Assembly (NCBI RefSeq): GCF_017916325.1
Contig: NC_090166.1
Coordinates: 1,054,228 to 1,118,227 of the forward strand
Direction of reading: 5' to 3'
Length of the DNA: 64,000 nt
Source of the DNA: Leishmania martiniquensis
Taxonomy: Eukaryota > Euglenozoa > Kinetoplastea > Trypanosomatida > Trypanosomatidae
Of this stretch, positions 20,041 to 31,521 are shown in pieces; position 1 is the first letter of the stretch; each line of letters begins with the position of its first letter. The translations under genes and the position numbers were made by a program. The notes beneath the pieces were generated by a model, which was given only the letters and a program-made list of their open reading frames with translations, was not told the origin of the DNA and made no database searches.

Positions 20041-20731
20041 CAAGACGTACAGAAAAAGGATTACCCCTCCTTCCTGTGTTGCCGGGCGAACGCTTGCCAC
20101 CGTGTATGCCTGCCGGGGTGAGTGGGTGGGAGAGGAGGCGCGCGCGCACGGAACTGCAACACACGTTCGACAAAACAAAAAATGTGAGCTAATACAACAG
20201 AGCGCCGAAAAATAGCAATGAAAAGAGAGCAGTCGGGGGGGAGGAAGGGAAAGATGGCGTATAAGGCAGTGCCCCGTGCAGCGAGACAGAAGTTGACGGT
20301 GCAGGAACCGTAGCAGACGGAAAAAAAGAAATGATGATGATGTCACAAGCCAAGTATCCACCGCCACTACACAGTAGCCGATCAATAAGAACAGCGACAC
20401 CGCACCGCCTAAAAAAAGGGTGCCGCCGCGCTTCTCGAACGTCGCAAGAACACGTACCTTCGCAGCGATTTGGTTGACAAAGCGGGGCGTACAGGTGAAA
20501 ATCGGAAGCGAGCAGCAAGCGCCGTACATAAGGAGAACAAAAAAGTAAACGACTTCAACTTGAAGCGCAATGAGACGGGCACACACGCACACGAAAAAAA
20601 TGGCAAAGAAATGACTGAAACGAGATGTAAAAGAGCACAAAAGACAAAGCAAAAAAAGGGAGAGGGAGGGAGTCGGCGGGAGCGCCAACGATAAAAGGCA
20701 GCAACAGGCGAGTCCGCACACACACACACAC

Positions 20732-20962
20732 TTACAAATGAGGCGCGCGTGCTTGTGGTACCCTCCCTGGATTCGGCTGAGTGCTCTTGATGTAAAAGGC
20801 TCCGGCGACGAAGCCGGCAACCTTGGCGATGCACTCGTCTGAGCTGCTTTCTTCTCTCACCCTCTGCTCGCCTAGCGGTGCGTTCGGGAAGCTCCTGTGC
20901 CGCGAGGTCGAACCTGGGTAATCAGGCGCCTGTGACAGGAAGCTGTTGCTCTCACTGCTACT
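20732..20962 (-). pseudogene. Possible gene fragment: coding-like tail lacking an ATG
   Basis: The minus-strand frame ending in TAA at 20732-20734 has balanced, GC-ending codons and a protein-like translation over about 75 residues (for example ECIAKVAGFVAGAFYIK). Tracing the frame back to about 21448 finds no ATG; the frame opens at a GTG and upstream codons become CA/GT-rich. It could be the remnant of a gene whose 5' part is lost, or chance. No family recognised. Confidence 0.3.
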
Positions 20963-22456
20963 GCTACACGAGCACCTCCGATGACTGACCGTGTGTATCG
21001 CCTGCGTAACGTAGCGCCTTGTTGGAGAGAGGCTCCCAAGCACACTATAACAAAGAAAAAAGAGGAAGCCGGAAGCGACAACGAAGCTGTGTCGCCTCCC
21101 TTTTTGCCGACACGCTCTTCTGTGCGAGCCGCACTGATGCGGATGTGTAGAGGCGAGCCCGAAAAACACACACACACACACAGACAGACACAAAGGGGGT
21201 AGGGAAACGGACGTGGGTCTGTTCGGCGCCTCTCCACCCGTGCGAGCTGCAAGCAGCAACGCTGCGAGCTGAGCAGGTTCAAAGAGGGGGAGAAGGGAAA
21301 GGAAAGAACGAGTGGCTCCACGTGCGCGTTTTTCTGCCGGTTGCTGCGCACGCGCGTACGAGCAGACGGGCGCTCCTCGGGTATACAGTAGACTGTAGCA
21401 GTTTCGTCGGGTACAACTCCCTGCACAAGCGGTCTCTCCACTTCGCACCTTTTCGATGCCCCACGCGCAAGCGCGTGAGTAGCCGATGGCGTCACCGGCG
21501 AGTGAGCTGGCGAAAGAAAAAAGCGACGAGGGCGCTGTGGAAAAAAATGTGTGGTGGAGCCTCTGCTATGCGTGAGGAGAAAGGGAAACGGGTTTCGTGT
21601 GTGTGTGTGTGCGTGCCTGCGTGCAAGATGCGCAGCCCAAGGGGAGGAGCGTATAATGGGAGAGGGAGGAGGCGAGGAAAAACTAGCCAAATATGAATCG
21701 CAGACAATGTGGCGCGTCTTTCAAGCTCGCCCGCTCGCGATCAGCAAACGACTGTGAAGTGGACTTGCGAGTGACGTCTCGGAGGAGGAGGGCAAGAGGG
21801 CGATGGAGGCGGCCCAAACAGATGTTCACAGCCCGTCGCACAATGGTCTGCGGATGTGAAGGGAGGCGTGTGGGTGATGCCGAGGCGGGACACAGAGGGG
21901 ATGGGTGGCGGAGCCGCGGTGAGGGAAAGAAAAAAGAATGTTGCGAGAGAGAGAGAACGAAAAAAAACCATCAACGTCAGTCAACTCGCAGAAGAAATGC
22001 GCCACTCTTGCGGGAGGAGGCATCCTTGCTGCTGCTGCTGCTGGAGGGGAAGGAGAAGGCTTTTCCTCCAAGTTGGTGATGCGGAAGAAGGGAAAGAGAG
22101 GGTCTCGTTCACCCTGGCCATCTGGTGACCAGCTGCGGTGTGACACCAACTAAGTTACCTTGTGCCTCGTTGACCGGCGAGCTCTTCGTTGATCCTGTCT
22201 TGGTCAAGCATACGCGTCTGTCGCCAAAAAATATTGATAGCTTAGGCACTAAACGCATAAAGCAAACGACGCGGCTGCGCCGAAATAGAGCAGTGGACTT
22301 CCCCCCTTTTCTTCAGATCTGCACTGTCGAGGGGGAGCAGAGGGGCGGAGGTGAGGGGTCCATCCCCCCTTTCCTGAAGTTTCCCGTGGCCTGTACGGTC
22401 ATGGCCTACGCACACGCGAAGACTGCACGGACACGCCGCCCCCCTCTGTGAAGACA

Positions 22457-23092
22457 CTAGCCTCTGCTCGCATGTTGCGGCTCATATGCGCTGAGGCGGC
22501 CAAAGTGTTTCGCAAGTGTTCTCGCGTCTATCGTGGGGATGTTGTACGCGCTCGCCTTGAGCTGCTGCATCAAGTCGTTTGTCACGAAAAAATTCTTTGT
22601 GCAGCCGAAACAGCGGTCTGCGAAGGGCTGAGAAGAGGGCAGGCCCTCGGCGTCTCGTGTGCGACTACCGCGTGCCGACGCGGCGGGGCAAACGGTGAAG
22701 TAGTGAGCGCAGGCGACAATTTTGGTGTCGCGGTTACGCGCAAACTTCTCCAACGGGTAGAACGTCTCCTTAGACTTCTGCCGGAGCACCGCACCCGGCC
22801 TGCGGCACACCGGAGGCCGTCCGCCCATAACGGCGGAGGGCGGCGCTGGGGCGCGGTGATGGAACTGAGGACTCTGGTCGAATAGCGCCAAAAACGCTGC
22901 TGCTAAGATGGCTACCGCGCCGTTCTCGCATCGCAGGAGTCCGTAGAGCTCGTCGACGACGTCGCGTGGGATGACAGCGACGTGGTGGGAGGACGGCAGC
23001 TTGCGCGCGAGGAGGTCGTGCATATCGATTTCAGGGCACAGCAGCGCCGACGAATCAAGCACAAGGCAGCAGCCTATCGCTTCTGAAGCCAT
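22457..23092 (-). CDS. PIN-domain (SMG6/Swt1-like) endoribonuclease-like protein
   Basis: A 211-residue protein with the PIN nuclease fold. The four acidic positions expected for metal binding are all visible: D13 in LVLDSSALL, E48 in IPRDVVDELYGLL, D122 in RNRDTKIVACAHYF, and D173 in FFVTNDLMQQLKA. The last two blocks, with the following ASAYNIPTID, resemble the PIN domains of SMG6 and Swt1, where TNDxxLxxKA is typical. It would cut single-stranded RNA in surveillance or processing. The loop at about 75-105 (Pro/Arg-rich) and at 135-158 are insertions. I start at the ATG 23090-23092, because the 72 codons before it read like Pro/Arg-rich flank. It has no other domain, so partners must confer specificity (inference). 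Confidence 0.78.
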   Translation of the reverse strand: MASEAIGCCLVLDSSALLCPEIDMHDLLARKLPSSHHVAVIPRDVVDELYGLLRCENGAVAILAAAFLALFDQSPQFHHRAPAPPSAVMGGRPPVCRRPGAVLRQKSKETFYPLEKFARNRDTKIVACAHYFTVCPAASARGSRTRDAEGLPSSQPFADRCFGCTKNFFVTNDLMQQLKASAYNIPTIDARTLAKHFGRLSAYEPQHASRG

Positions 23093-25018
23093 GGCCAAGA
23101 CTGGCCGTGGGGTTGGAACACCTGCCTGTGCGCGCCCATCAATGCGTGCTCCGAAGCGCGAGCGTAAGGGTGCGCGAGCCGACCTGCTTGTCGTCGATCG
23201 AGGCGGCCGTGCGCACGATTTCTGTTGTGTTACTTGTGACATAATTGCGCGCCTCGTTGCAACGAGAGGTGCAAGCCTGACTGGGGGGGGGACCGGGGGA
23301 GGACACAACGGACGCGGTAAAGCTGAGTGAGATCTGCGCCGCTGGACGGCAGCGACCTGCTCGTCGTTACGAGTGGGGAGGAGTAGGGAGCATCGCCTTT
23401 AGCAGAGCTTCCATTCCTTGTCGGCTAGCCCATGATGCGTGTAGCCCATGCTCACTTGGTTCTCTCTCCTCTCTCTGGGAGTCGTGAAGACACGTGACTG
23501 TCTTGTGCCGTTCGACAGATACGGCTTTTTATGCGCGTACAACCGATGGCAGGGCGAACAGAAAATAGCAAAAGAGAGAGAGAGGGAGGGAGAGGGAGCA
23601 CAAAGAGGCCCAGGCGCACTCGGAGGTCGACGAACGGCACACATATGCCCACCAACGGGACGGGGGCGGAGGAGGCCTACGCGCCTGTTGCGACGTGTCG
23701 GCGTACGTAGCAAAGGATAAAGAAGAAAAGAAAAAAGAAAAAGGAAGGCAGCGGAGAGCGGGAGGGAGGGAGGGGAGGCAGAGAGCCGTATACGAAGAGC
23801 ATAACAGGGGAGCTGAAATGAAAAGGCACTGAGGAGATACGCGCGAACACGAAGGGGCCCGAGAAGGCACGCCCCGCAGACACGCGACCGCACACGCCGA
23901 AGGGCAAAGAGAAAGGGAAAAACAAAAAATGACGAAGCCAATGACAGAGAGAAAATGGGTAAGGGGAGGTGTGTGGGGAGGGGGGGCGGACGGAGTGGAG
24001 AAAAATAAGAAACGTTCCGGGGGAGGGGGTGGGATAGGTCAAAGGGGCCAGTGCTACGCCATCGGCCAAAAATGGGGGCACTCCGTCGCGCTACTGCTTC
24101 TTACAAAGCTTCCTTTCCTGCATGCACGAGAGGCAGCCGAAAACCTGTCGACCTCATCCAGAGACGCCAATCGACAAGACGCGCACCAACGCAGGCTAAG
24201 CAGCGGCTGATGTCGACATCACGCATTCGGGGCTGTCTGTGAGCTCGCAGAGATCATTGGATACGTACCAGGGCAAGCGAAAGCATTGACGAGGATGTGG
24301 CATGCTTCCAGGAAGGTCTCCACACGGGGATAGCCCACGTGGAGGGAGATGGCACAAGCACACACACAGACACACACACACATATACATACATACACAGG
24401 TACGCATCGCGGGGGAAACATACGCTCGACAGCTGTACGCGGGTTGAGCTCAAAGAGAGGTGAAACTTGAAAAACAAAGTGAACGATTCAATGAGGAGGG
24501 GGGGAGCGGGAAAGGGAGTGGGAGAGGTCTGTGCCTGTGTCTGCTTGCACGTATGGGCTATGGTGGTGGTCGAAGGGGCGAAACACGTAACCGATTCGAA
24601 CAAGAACAAAGGAATAGGCACATTATATTGCTGGGAGGCGGCCAAGGCAGGTGCGCCGCGCACGAAGAAAATGCCGCTTGTTTCCTATATGTACATGCTG
24701 CAAAGCCCCTGCGATCGAAAAGGAGGGGGAGGACAGGACGCCGGAGAGCGATGCGGTGCGGCACGCAGCCGAGAAGCAGAAGGAATCTCCAAGACAGCGG
24801 CAAAGCAACAAACAGCAACAACAGAAAAAGAAACAGCCGCGCACCCACACCAAAAAAATGTCAGGCGGACCAGACCAAGAGAAAAGTGCGACAGAGCTGC
24901 CATAGCGGTACAACTGCTGACACAGTTCAAAGACCGAAAAGGGAGAGAGTCACGTAGAAAAAAAAAGAAGCCCGAGCGCAGAGGCGTACGCGGGGCTCTG
25001 CAGGCGCGGCGTCGGCTT
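23093..25018. other. Intergenic between the PIN gene and the 1060-residue orphan
   Basis: No gene seen. It has purine-rich blocks near 23570-23600 and 23700-23800, a CA/TA-type microsatellite at 24359-24398, and A-rich DNA near 24780-24970. Confidence 0.6.
24359..24398. repeat. CA / CATA microsatellite
   Basis: Two CA runs separated by one GA, followed by alternating CATA units; another case of CA joined to TA-rich repeats. Confidence 0.85.
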
Positions 25019-28000
25019 CTACTCTGTCTTGCCGCGGCGTGTAAGCCATGACCCTGCTCTGGGAAGCGTATCAGAGAATTTGTGATCTGCGAATGAGGTG
25101 GGTATATCGCTCTCCGAGAGTCGTTTCGCGGCGCCGCTCGTGCTCTCCTCCACGTCGGCGGCACTACTATTGCAGTGTTGGGCTATGATGCGAGCAAAGG
25201 TCGGCAGCTTTGGGCTTCGCGGACGCGCTGATAGACCAAAGGAGTCCCCGATGAGTGAGCGGATGCCTGTCGTGGAGTACGAGGCGAGCTGCTGTCTACC
25301 TAACACGTTGAAGCCCTCCGCTACACCGCTGTCACGAGTCGTGCACGAGCTGGAACCGCTGCCGCTACTGCTTGTACACATATGCACCCCTTCGCCCCTG
25401 GCGGTTGGACTGTTGAGGTGGTTTTGGCGCCTCCATTTACTCGGCAGCGGCGACTTGACACTGCGGGTGATGGTAGGCGCACGGTGAATGTGGGGAGGCA
25501 GAGAGGATGGCTGAATTTGCAGTGCATCAAGTCCCGGCAGACACTCCGATTCCTCACGAAGGCGGAGCGCCTTCTCTACCTCGTCCACAACAATGCCGCC
25601 GGTGCGGCGAGCGACGTTCGTAGAGGTGTTGAGCGAGTCCTGCATACCACCAGCGTCAGCCTCTGCAGATGCCGCAGCAGCCAGAGGCCCGAAAAGTATG
25701 GGTGCCGAGCCGCTCTTCACGGTCGTTTTGGCCATCGAGACGGCTGATGTCTTGGGTGAGAGAGAGGACGTCGGCGGCTGCAACGGGGACACGTGCGGCG
25801 CCGTTGACGGCGATGCTGGGGATCGAGTCGGCACTGTGACTCTGCCACGGCCTCTTGTCTCGGCCGCGGTCGAGCGCGGCGACGACGGACTGCCTTGCGT
25901 CTCGGTCAGCCGAGGTGCCGATACAGACACGCCAATGACTTTGCCGCCGTCCGAGGCCCCCGCCACGTGCCTCTCCTGCACGTCGTCTTCGTCCTCCTCG
26001 TAGGCTGCCAAGTCTGCCAGAGTGGTCGCGTAGTGCGTCTCCGGAGCCTCCCAGTTTGCTCGGCGCCTTCCGTTCAGCAGCCTGCGTGTGCGAGGGCCAT
26101 GCGGGCGCGGGTGCTTTGGGTCAAAGAGGCGATGCCTTACGATGATACTCGAGGCTGGACTCTGCAGGGGCCACGGCTTCCTCGACATGATCGGGCCATG
26201 ATCGATCTCGCTGGAACCCGTGAGGACGTGAACTCTGCTGTGAGGTTTCCGTAGCGGCGTTAGGGGTTCACCACGGAGGCTGCTCACGTGCATGGACTGG
26301 GTCGAGTCGCTCTTGCTCACGGTTGGCGAGGGAGTGGCTGAGCTGGACGCGACAGCTTTAGACGCCCCACTCAAACTCGTCTCGGAGGATGTGGTGCTAC
26401 CATTCAACGTGACGATGGCTTGCGTGCCGCCTTCACCTGCGCGGTTCAACACAGTCGAGGTCTTCGGGAGGCAGCGACTTCTCGTGGTGCCTGTCGCGGC
26501 TCCCTCACCGTTGAGCGCTGCCGCTTCCGTGGCCTGCTGTGGGGTGGAGAGGCGCTGAGCTTCTGCGGTGACGGCCGCACCAAGAGCGCTTTCACTGCCA
26601 GCGAGCGGAGAGGTTGGATGCGGCGCTCTCGTGGTTATCAGGCGAGGTGGCGAGAGGGAGGTGACGAGGTGCGTCGGTCGAAGCGGCTTCATCGCACACG
26701 ACGCGAACAATTTGTTCGACACCTTCTCGTCTGGCCGCTTTGTGTTAGTGCCATTCCTGAAGCTGGGCGCTGCCTTCCTATTTTCTGCCGTTGACGAGGT
26801 CTTCGTACGGACCGGCTCCCAAGTGGAGAGAACCTCCTCTCGCGTTGAGGGCGCATGCTGCAGAGTGGGTGCGGGCGGCATCACCGTTGGCGGTGCCATT
26901 GCGCTCTTAGGATGCCGGTTTGTCGCCGCGCGCCACGGTTGCTCGATGGACGGTGACCCCAACCAGCGTAGCAACAATGGCTCGGCTTCCTCACGAGGCA
27001 GGTTCACGAGATCCCCGTAGACATCATCGCCACTGTCGAGGGCACCCGTGTCGTAATCCAGCGGATCGATCTCTGCCTCGGCAGCGTCCTCGACCGCACC
27101 GGTGACGCAGCTGAGGTCATACGCAGGCCGATGACCGAGTGGCGAGCCATCTGCCTCTTCCTCGTCTCTGTCGTCGCATCCACTGCTCTCGGTGCTACCC
27201 ACCTCAGGGCCGCGAGCAGAGGTGTATGCCGGCTGTATGGAGGGCTGCGGTGTCCCACAGGGGAAAAAGTAGTCCTCTTCTTGTAGCATCGTAGGAGACG
27301 ACTCAGAGGCAGCCCGCTGCTGCCGGCCCAGCGACAACCTACTCGTGCCGCTCCCGCTGCAGTGCAAGCTGCGGTGCTTAGAGTGCGCGCGTAGGTCACC
27401 GGCGCCATGGACGCACGGGATCGACGGCAAAGAGGGAGGGGCTCTGAGGCCTGACAGTCGAGCCGAGGAGGGCGAAAAAAGGCTGCGCTCTGAGTTGATC
27501 CACGCATCACTGAGCGTACTGCGATGGTAGACCTGCCCGTCTGTTCGCACGGATGTATCTGCACCCGCATCGGCGACGGGCAAGGGCGAGACGGGCGCCT
27601 TCTCCAACGGCGCTCGCCTGCTTACCTTCACCGAGTCCTGAAAAGCGACAGATGCCGAAGGCCGCCAGCCCATGCTCCTGCACATCTCTTTATCTGCCAT
27701 GCCGATGCGGATGCTGCTTGCGCAGTCGTCGTTCGCCGTCGTGAATAGGCTTCGAGGGCCGAAGAGGCCGCCGTCGGCGCTGTGGCCGAGCACCCTTCCC
27801 GAGGGGTCCTTCAGCATTGGCGAGAGAGCGGCTTTGCAGTTGGGCTTGGCCGAATCGATGCCGCCACACCGCCAGCCGCCCGTGGGCGACTGCGCAGACG
27901 CCCGGACGCTTGCGCGTTGTCTAGTCTCGTCGACAGCGGCATGTAGCGCGACTAGTGGTGACGGAGGGCGCGGGCACACGTGGGCTTCCCTCGGTGGCAC

Positions 28001-28201
28001 ATCGATGGCGCCAGTGAGGGGGAGGTCATACTGGCTGTGTGACTGGAGGCTGCTCTGCGCAGTGGGAATCTGAAAGTCATCGACGCTGGCGGTCGGAGGG
28101 CCGCTGCCTGCTGCCCACGAATTTCCGCCGACCGAGCGGACGAGGCTGCACAACGGCGAAGTCAGATCTGCTGAGTCATCATAAACGTAGTCGGAGCTCA
28201 T
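25019..28201 (-). CDS. Large hypothetical protein, mostly disordered
   Basis: A 1060-residue protein of unknown function, starting at the ATG 28199-28201 (MSSDYVYDDSADL) and filling a clean open frame. It is Ser/Thr/Pro/Ala-rich almost throughout. More structured-looking islands are the acidic run PLDYDTGALDSGDDVYGDLVNLPREEAEPLLL (quoted only by its ends: PLDYDT...EPLLL, about residues 380-410), a basic patch HGPRTRRLLNGRRRANWEA with a following LADLAAYEEDEDDVQE (about 715-760), and the C-terminal SPKLPTFARIIAQHC. No enzyme motif, signal peptide or membrane helix. Length and composition suggest a scaffold or cytoskeletal protein, which is only a guess. Confidence 0.8.
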   Translation of the reverse strand: MSSDYVYDDSADLTSPLCSLVRSVGGNSWAAGSGPPTASVDDFQIPTAQSSLQSHSQYDLPLTGAIDVPPREAHVCPRPPSPLVALHAAVDETRQRASVRASAQSPTGGWRCGGIDSAKPNCKAALSPMLKDPSGRVLGHSADGGLFGPRSLFTTANDDCASSIRIGMADKEMCRSMGWRPSASVAFQDSVKVSRRAPLEKAPVSPLPVADAGADTSVRTDGQVYHRSTLSDAWINSERSLFSPSSARLSGLRAPPSLPSIPCVHGAGDLRAHSKHRSLHCSGSGTSRLSLGRQQRAASESSPTMLQEEDYFFPCGTPQPSIQPAYTSARGPEVGSTESSGCDDRDEEEADGSPLGHRPAYDLSCVTGAVEDAAEAEIDPLDYDTGALDSGDDVYGDLVNLPREEAEPLLLRWLGSPSIEQPWRAATNRHPKSAMAPPTVMPPAPTLQHAPSTREEVLSTWEPVRTKTSSTAENRKAAPSFRNGTNTKRPDEKVSNKLFASCAMKPLRPTHLVTSLSPPRLITTRAPHPTSPLAGSESALGAAVTAEAQRLSTPQQATEAAALNGEGAATGTTRSRCLPKTSTVLNRAGEGGTQAIVTLNGSTTSSETSLSGASKAVASSSATPSPTVSKSDSTQSMHVSSLRGEPLTPLRKPHSRVHVLTGSSEIDHGPIMSRKPWPLQSPASSIIVRHRLFDPKHPRPHGPRTRRLLNGRRRANWEAPETHYATTLADLAAYEEDEDDVQERHVAGASDGGKVIGVSVSAPRLTETQGSPSSPRSTAAETRGRGRVTVPTRSPASPSTAPHVSPLQPPTSSLSPKTSAVSMAKTTVKSGSAPILFGPLAAAASAEADAGGMQDSLNTSTNVARRTGGIVVDEVEKALRLREESECLPGLDALQIQPSSLPPHIHRAPTITRSVKSPLPSKWRRQNHLNSPTARGEGVHMCTSSSGSGSSSCTTRDSGVAEGFNVLGRQQLASYSTTGIRSLIGDSFGLSARPRSPKLPTFARIIAQHCNSSAADVEESTSGAAKRLSESDIPTSFADHKFSDTLPRAGSWLTRRGKTE

Positions 28202-31200
28202 GTCTTATTGCCTTCCGTGCTGCCCTTCTCTTGCCCTGCGCGAGTGCTGCGGCGGCTCTGTGAAGTGAGACCACACGTGCACGAAACCGCTTTCCTTGGC
28301 TCTTGGCAGGACCCACGTTCGCTCATACACGCGCAGAATAGCAGAAAACGCAAGCGAAGAACAACGCTCCACGACGAAAGGTATGTCAATGGAAGAGATA
28401 AAGAAAAAACATGAGCCGGTGCTGCGAAGAGGGAGGTGGTTTCGCACCGAGGGACAGCGGTGCTTACGCGTGAGCGGAATACGGAAGACGCAGTACCGGG
28501 AGGAGGGAGGGCGCGCACCGCTCTTTGCACTCGCACACATGCAGAAAAGAGGCACACACGAATGAGAAGAAAAGGTATGCGGTAGACGTGGATGAGAGGT
28601 GGTGTTGGTGGTGGAGGAGAATGGGGGGCCTCAGGCAAACGGAAAGGGAGGCAATACATCTAAAACAGGAAAGGCGAAAGAAGGAGGAGGAGGACGAGAG
28701 AAGGACGGAGGGGCGCCTCAGGTGGCGGCCGTTGGAGTGGGACGGTGCCGTCGGTGCGAAGAGGGTGCTACCTGTGCAGCGCACACGCCTATGCAACGAT
28801 TCTGGCCTTCCCTTCGCAGAATGGTTCCTCAGCGGCTATCCGAGAACGTACGCCCACAGAAAAAGCGACGTTAAAACGAGAGACCGATGTAAGCGCGTGA
28901 AGCGAAGGAGGCGCGAGTGACGTAACACCGTTTTTACCACAACGATGGGGAGGGAGAGAGAGTGAGATGCGAAACCAATTCTGTTAGTGGAGAAGCGTGA
29001 GGAGGAGTGGCCGACCTCGTGAGTGCCGAGCTCAAGTAGCCGCGTATCGTTCACGGCCACCCTGAATAGAGCAGCAGCGCGCAAAAAAAAGAAAAGGAGA
29101 GGCACTGTGCGAGAGACAGTACTTTGCGCGCGATGCCGCCGGAATAGGATGGTGGTGACGGTGGGGCAAGTGTGCCAGTCTCCCAGTTCGACAGCTTGGG
29201 AGGCGCGTTCCATGATCCGATAAAGGAAGAGTGTGCCATGCCGGTCCACGAAGGGAGTAGGAGGGGCGGAGGGAGATGAGGGACATGATGGGGAGGTCTC
29301 CTGTGCCGCTCGGTGCGCCTTGCAACCATAGAGACGGCAGTTGATTCCCAAAGTACGCACATGGCTGTGCGTTCTGCTCACACATCCGCCATCGTCGACG
29401 GCGAACCCAGAAATACACCGCGGCCTACCGCCACTACTCTGCTAGGCGAGCCTTCACTCGTGAGGAGCCGTTGGCGACCAAGGGAAGATTAGATACCTTT
29501 GCACCTTTGCGCCACCAACGAAGGCGCGCTTGTTTCAAGCCAAACTGTGAGGGGCGCTGCTTTTACTTCTGTTGTTCACTCGCACGAATCGTGGGAAGAC
29601 GCGCGAGGGTAAAAGAAAGAAAAAACAAAGACAGCCGCCATTCGAATCAGCCCCTCCCCCCCTACACCTTCCCTCCTCCCCTAGCAGCGCATACTGTGGC
29701 CACCGTACGGGCCTTGATGCAGCAGCAGCAGAGGAAGGGAGAGGAGGGGGTGGGGGAAGGGGAGCAAAGGAAACTCGCCAGCGGGTGCGCCACGGCACTC
29801 ACGAACATCTCTACAGGCGCCCTCGAGAGCGTCCCCCACCCCCCTCTGTCTGACATGCCACGAGAGGAAACACACCCACACACACACACACCAAAGAACC
29901 ACACGTCACCGCAGGGTAAGAGAGGCAGAGAGAAACACAAAGATGATGCGGATGCAGGAAAAGCAGCAATGCAAAGGAAGTGACGCGGCTAAGTGGCCCA
30001 CACTGCTTTCTTTCTAGACGTGTTCCCCCCTCCCCTCCCCCAACAGTGAAGAAAAATGGGGCGCCGACGGAGGTTCCGGGTCCGACTCGGAGAGGGGAGA
30101 GCGCGAAAGGAGCACTTAGCGCTGCGCACATCAGTGGGCCTGTGCAGCTGGCAGTGAATCAGCACCTCGCGTCGAACCTGCACCTGATTCCTGCCCTCCT
30201 GCCCCCCCCTTATGCATGCAAAGGTCTGGAGGACACAGCAGTGGGTCAAGTATGTATCAGCAGGGTCCGTCCTAGAAGGCCGTTCAGAACACAAAGAAGC
30301 CGAGCACCATACATAGCGAAGAAGCGACGCGAGGTGAGTAGGCAGGACATGCACGAATGCCGAAGACATGGAAGGGTGGGTCGGGGAAGAATGGTAGCGA
30401 GAGGCCAGTAAGCGATCGGCCAGGAGCCCCCCCGCCTCCTTAACTGCCGCCTTGGCACTTGCAGCTATACAGATTGTACACAGCCCCCCCCCCCCCCACA
30501 CACATGCACACACCCGAAGACGAAACAGGAAAGAGCACGACAGCGCTATGCACATTAGAAACAGAGAGTGAGAGAGGGAAAGAGCGACTGACTGACCGAC
30601 TGACAGACAGACAGAAGGAGAGAGGGGGTGGGGGAGGGGCCCAAGAAAAAAAATGATGCGTAGCCAATGAGGAGTACGACGATTGGCAAGGCGTACCGCG
30701 CCAAGCGTATAAAAACGGAAGGGGGCGAAGTAAACACACACACACACCCACGAGAAAGAGCAAAACAGATGTGCACATCGGCAGACACATACTCCATGCG
30801 GAAACATTCAGGCCAACACGCACAGGAGAAAGGCATCAAAAGAAGGCCAACAGCAGCGGCAGCGAAGTGCATCTGAGCGCTTCCGTTAGGCGAGGGATAC
30901 GAAACAGCGCAATGGAAAAGAGTAACGAAAGCGCTACAAAAAAACGCATTCAACAGCGACACCGACCAACCGCAAGGGCCATCTCGCAGAACTGACAGGC
31001 ATTGTAACACACGCACAAGGAGGCAGAGACGTTTTGCAAGATGCCCACTGCCATCGATACACACGCGCGCGCCGACCACAGGCACAGCATACAAATTATG
31101 CACAAAGCAAAAAAAATAAAAACCGCATGAGAAAAAAAAGAAACAGTGAGAGGGGGGCCGTTTCCTTCTCTACGGCACATGCAGGCCGAGGGGCGAACAA

Positions 31201-31521
31201 ATACAGACGACTCAAGAGAAAACGATGGCGCAGCGGCGTGCGTGAAGCCGTCCACTCTCTCCCGCAAGATGAGCACTCGAAGGAGGAAGCGCGACTCTTC
31301 TCTTCCGTTTACGGTGCGCGTTGCAGCTTCGTCACGTGGTATTGCATCGGCAGCTGCGTGCCTGGTCCCTTTCTCGACGAAGCATTGGTGAGGCTGGCAG
31401 GCATAGCGCAGAGAGGAGCAGCTGCTACGCTTGTCTGTACACCTCAGGTTTGCCTCTCTTTAGAGACTCCAATGCCCATTCACTAAGTATAGTGGGGGCT
31501 CTGCGTGACAGGCGTAGTGGG
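28202..31521. other. Intergenic between the 1060-residue orphan and the Met/Gln-rich gene
   Basis: About 3.3 kb with no supported gene. It contains GT/GGT-rich and purine-rich blocks (28590-28720), CA runs at 29877-29892 and 30735-30748, a C14 run followed by CA at 30484-30510, and A-rich DNA near 31080-31140. Open frames on both strands are low complexity. Confidence 0.6.
30484..30510. repeat. Poly-C run joined to CA repeats
   Basis: About 14 consecutive C residues on the plus strand (G on the coding strand) run into CA dinucleotides. Such a homopolymer is also prone to sequencing error. Confidence 0.8.

Larger units (their letters stand above)
19762..22456. other. Intergenic, with TA repeats and a coding-like tail without a start
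   Basis: Contains the 5' flank of the gene at 18082 (pyrimidine tract on the coding strand near 19827-19859), TA repeats at 20004-20040, CA runs near 20718-20731 and 21167-21182, and purine-rich DNA. A coding-looking stretch at 20732-20962 is listed separately. No other gene was found. Confidence 0.55.

Noticed and set aside
19762..20820. Extending the gene at 18082 upstream by 353 codons
   Set aside because: The added part is Leu/Phe/Ser/Cys-rich and translates a TA microsatellite, as expected for 5' flank; the ATG at 19759-19761 begins protein-like sequence.
20900..20930. GGTCGAACC-like string resembling a tRNA B box
   Set aside because: It does not match the B-box consensus well and no cloverleaf or A box could be placed around it.
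20872..21690. Minus-strand 272-codon frame
   Set aside because: Rich in His/Thr from CA repeats and Ser/Pro/Arg from flank; no domain, and overlaps another frame that looks more protein-like at its end.
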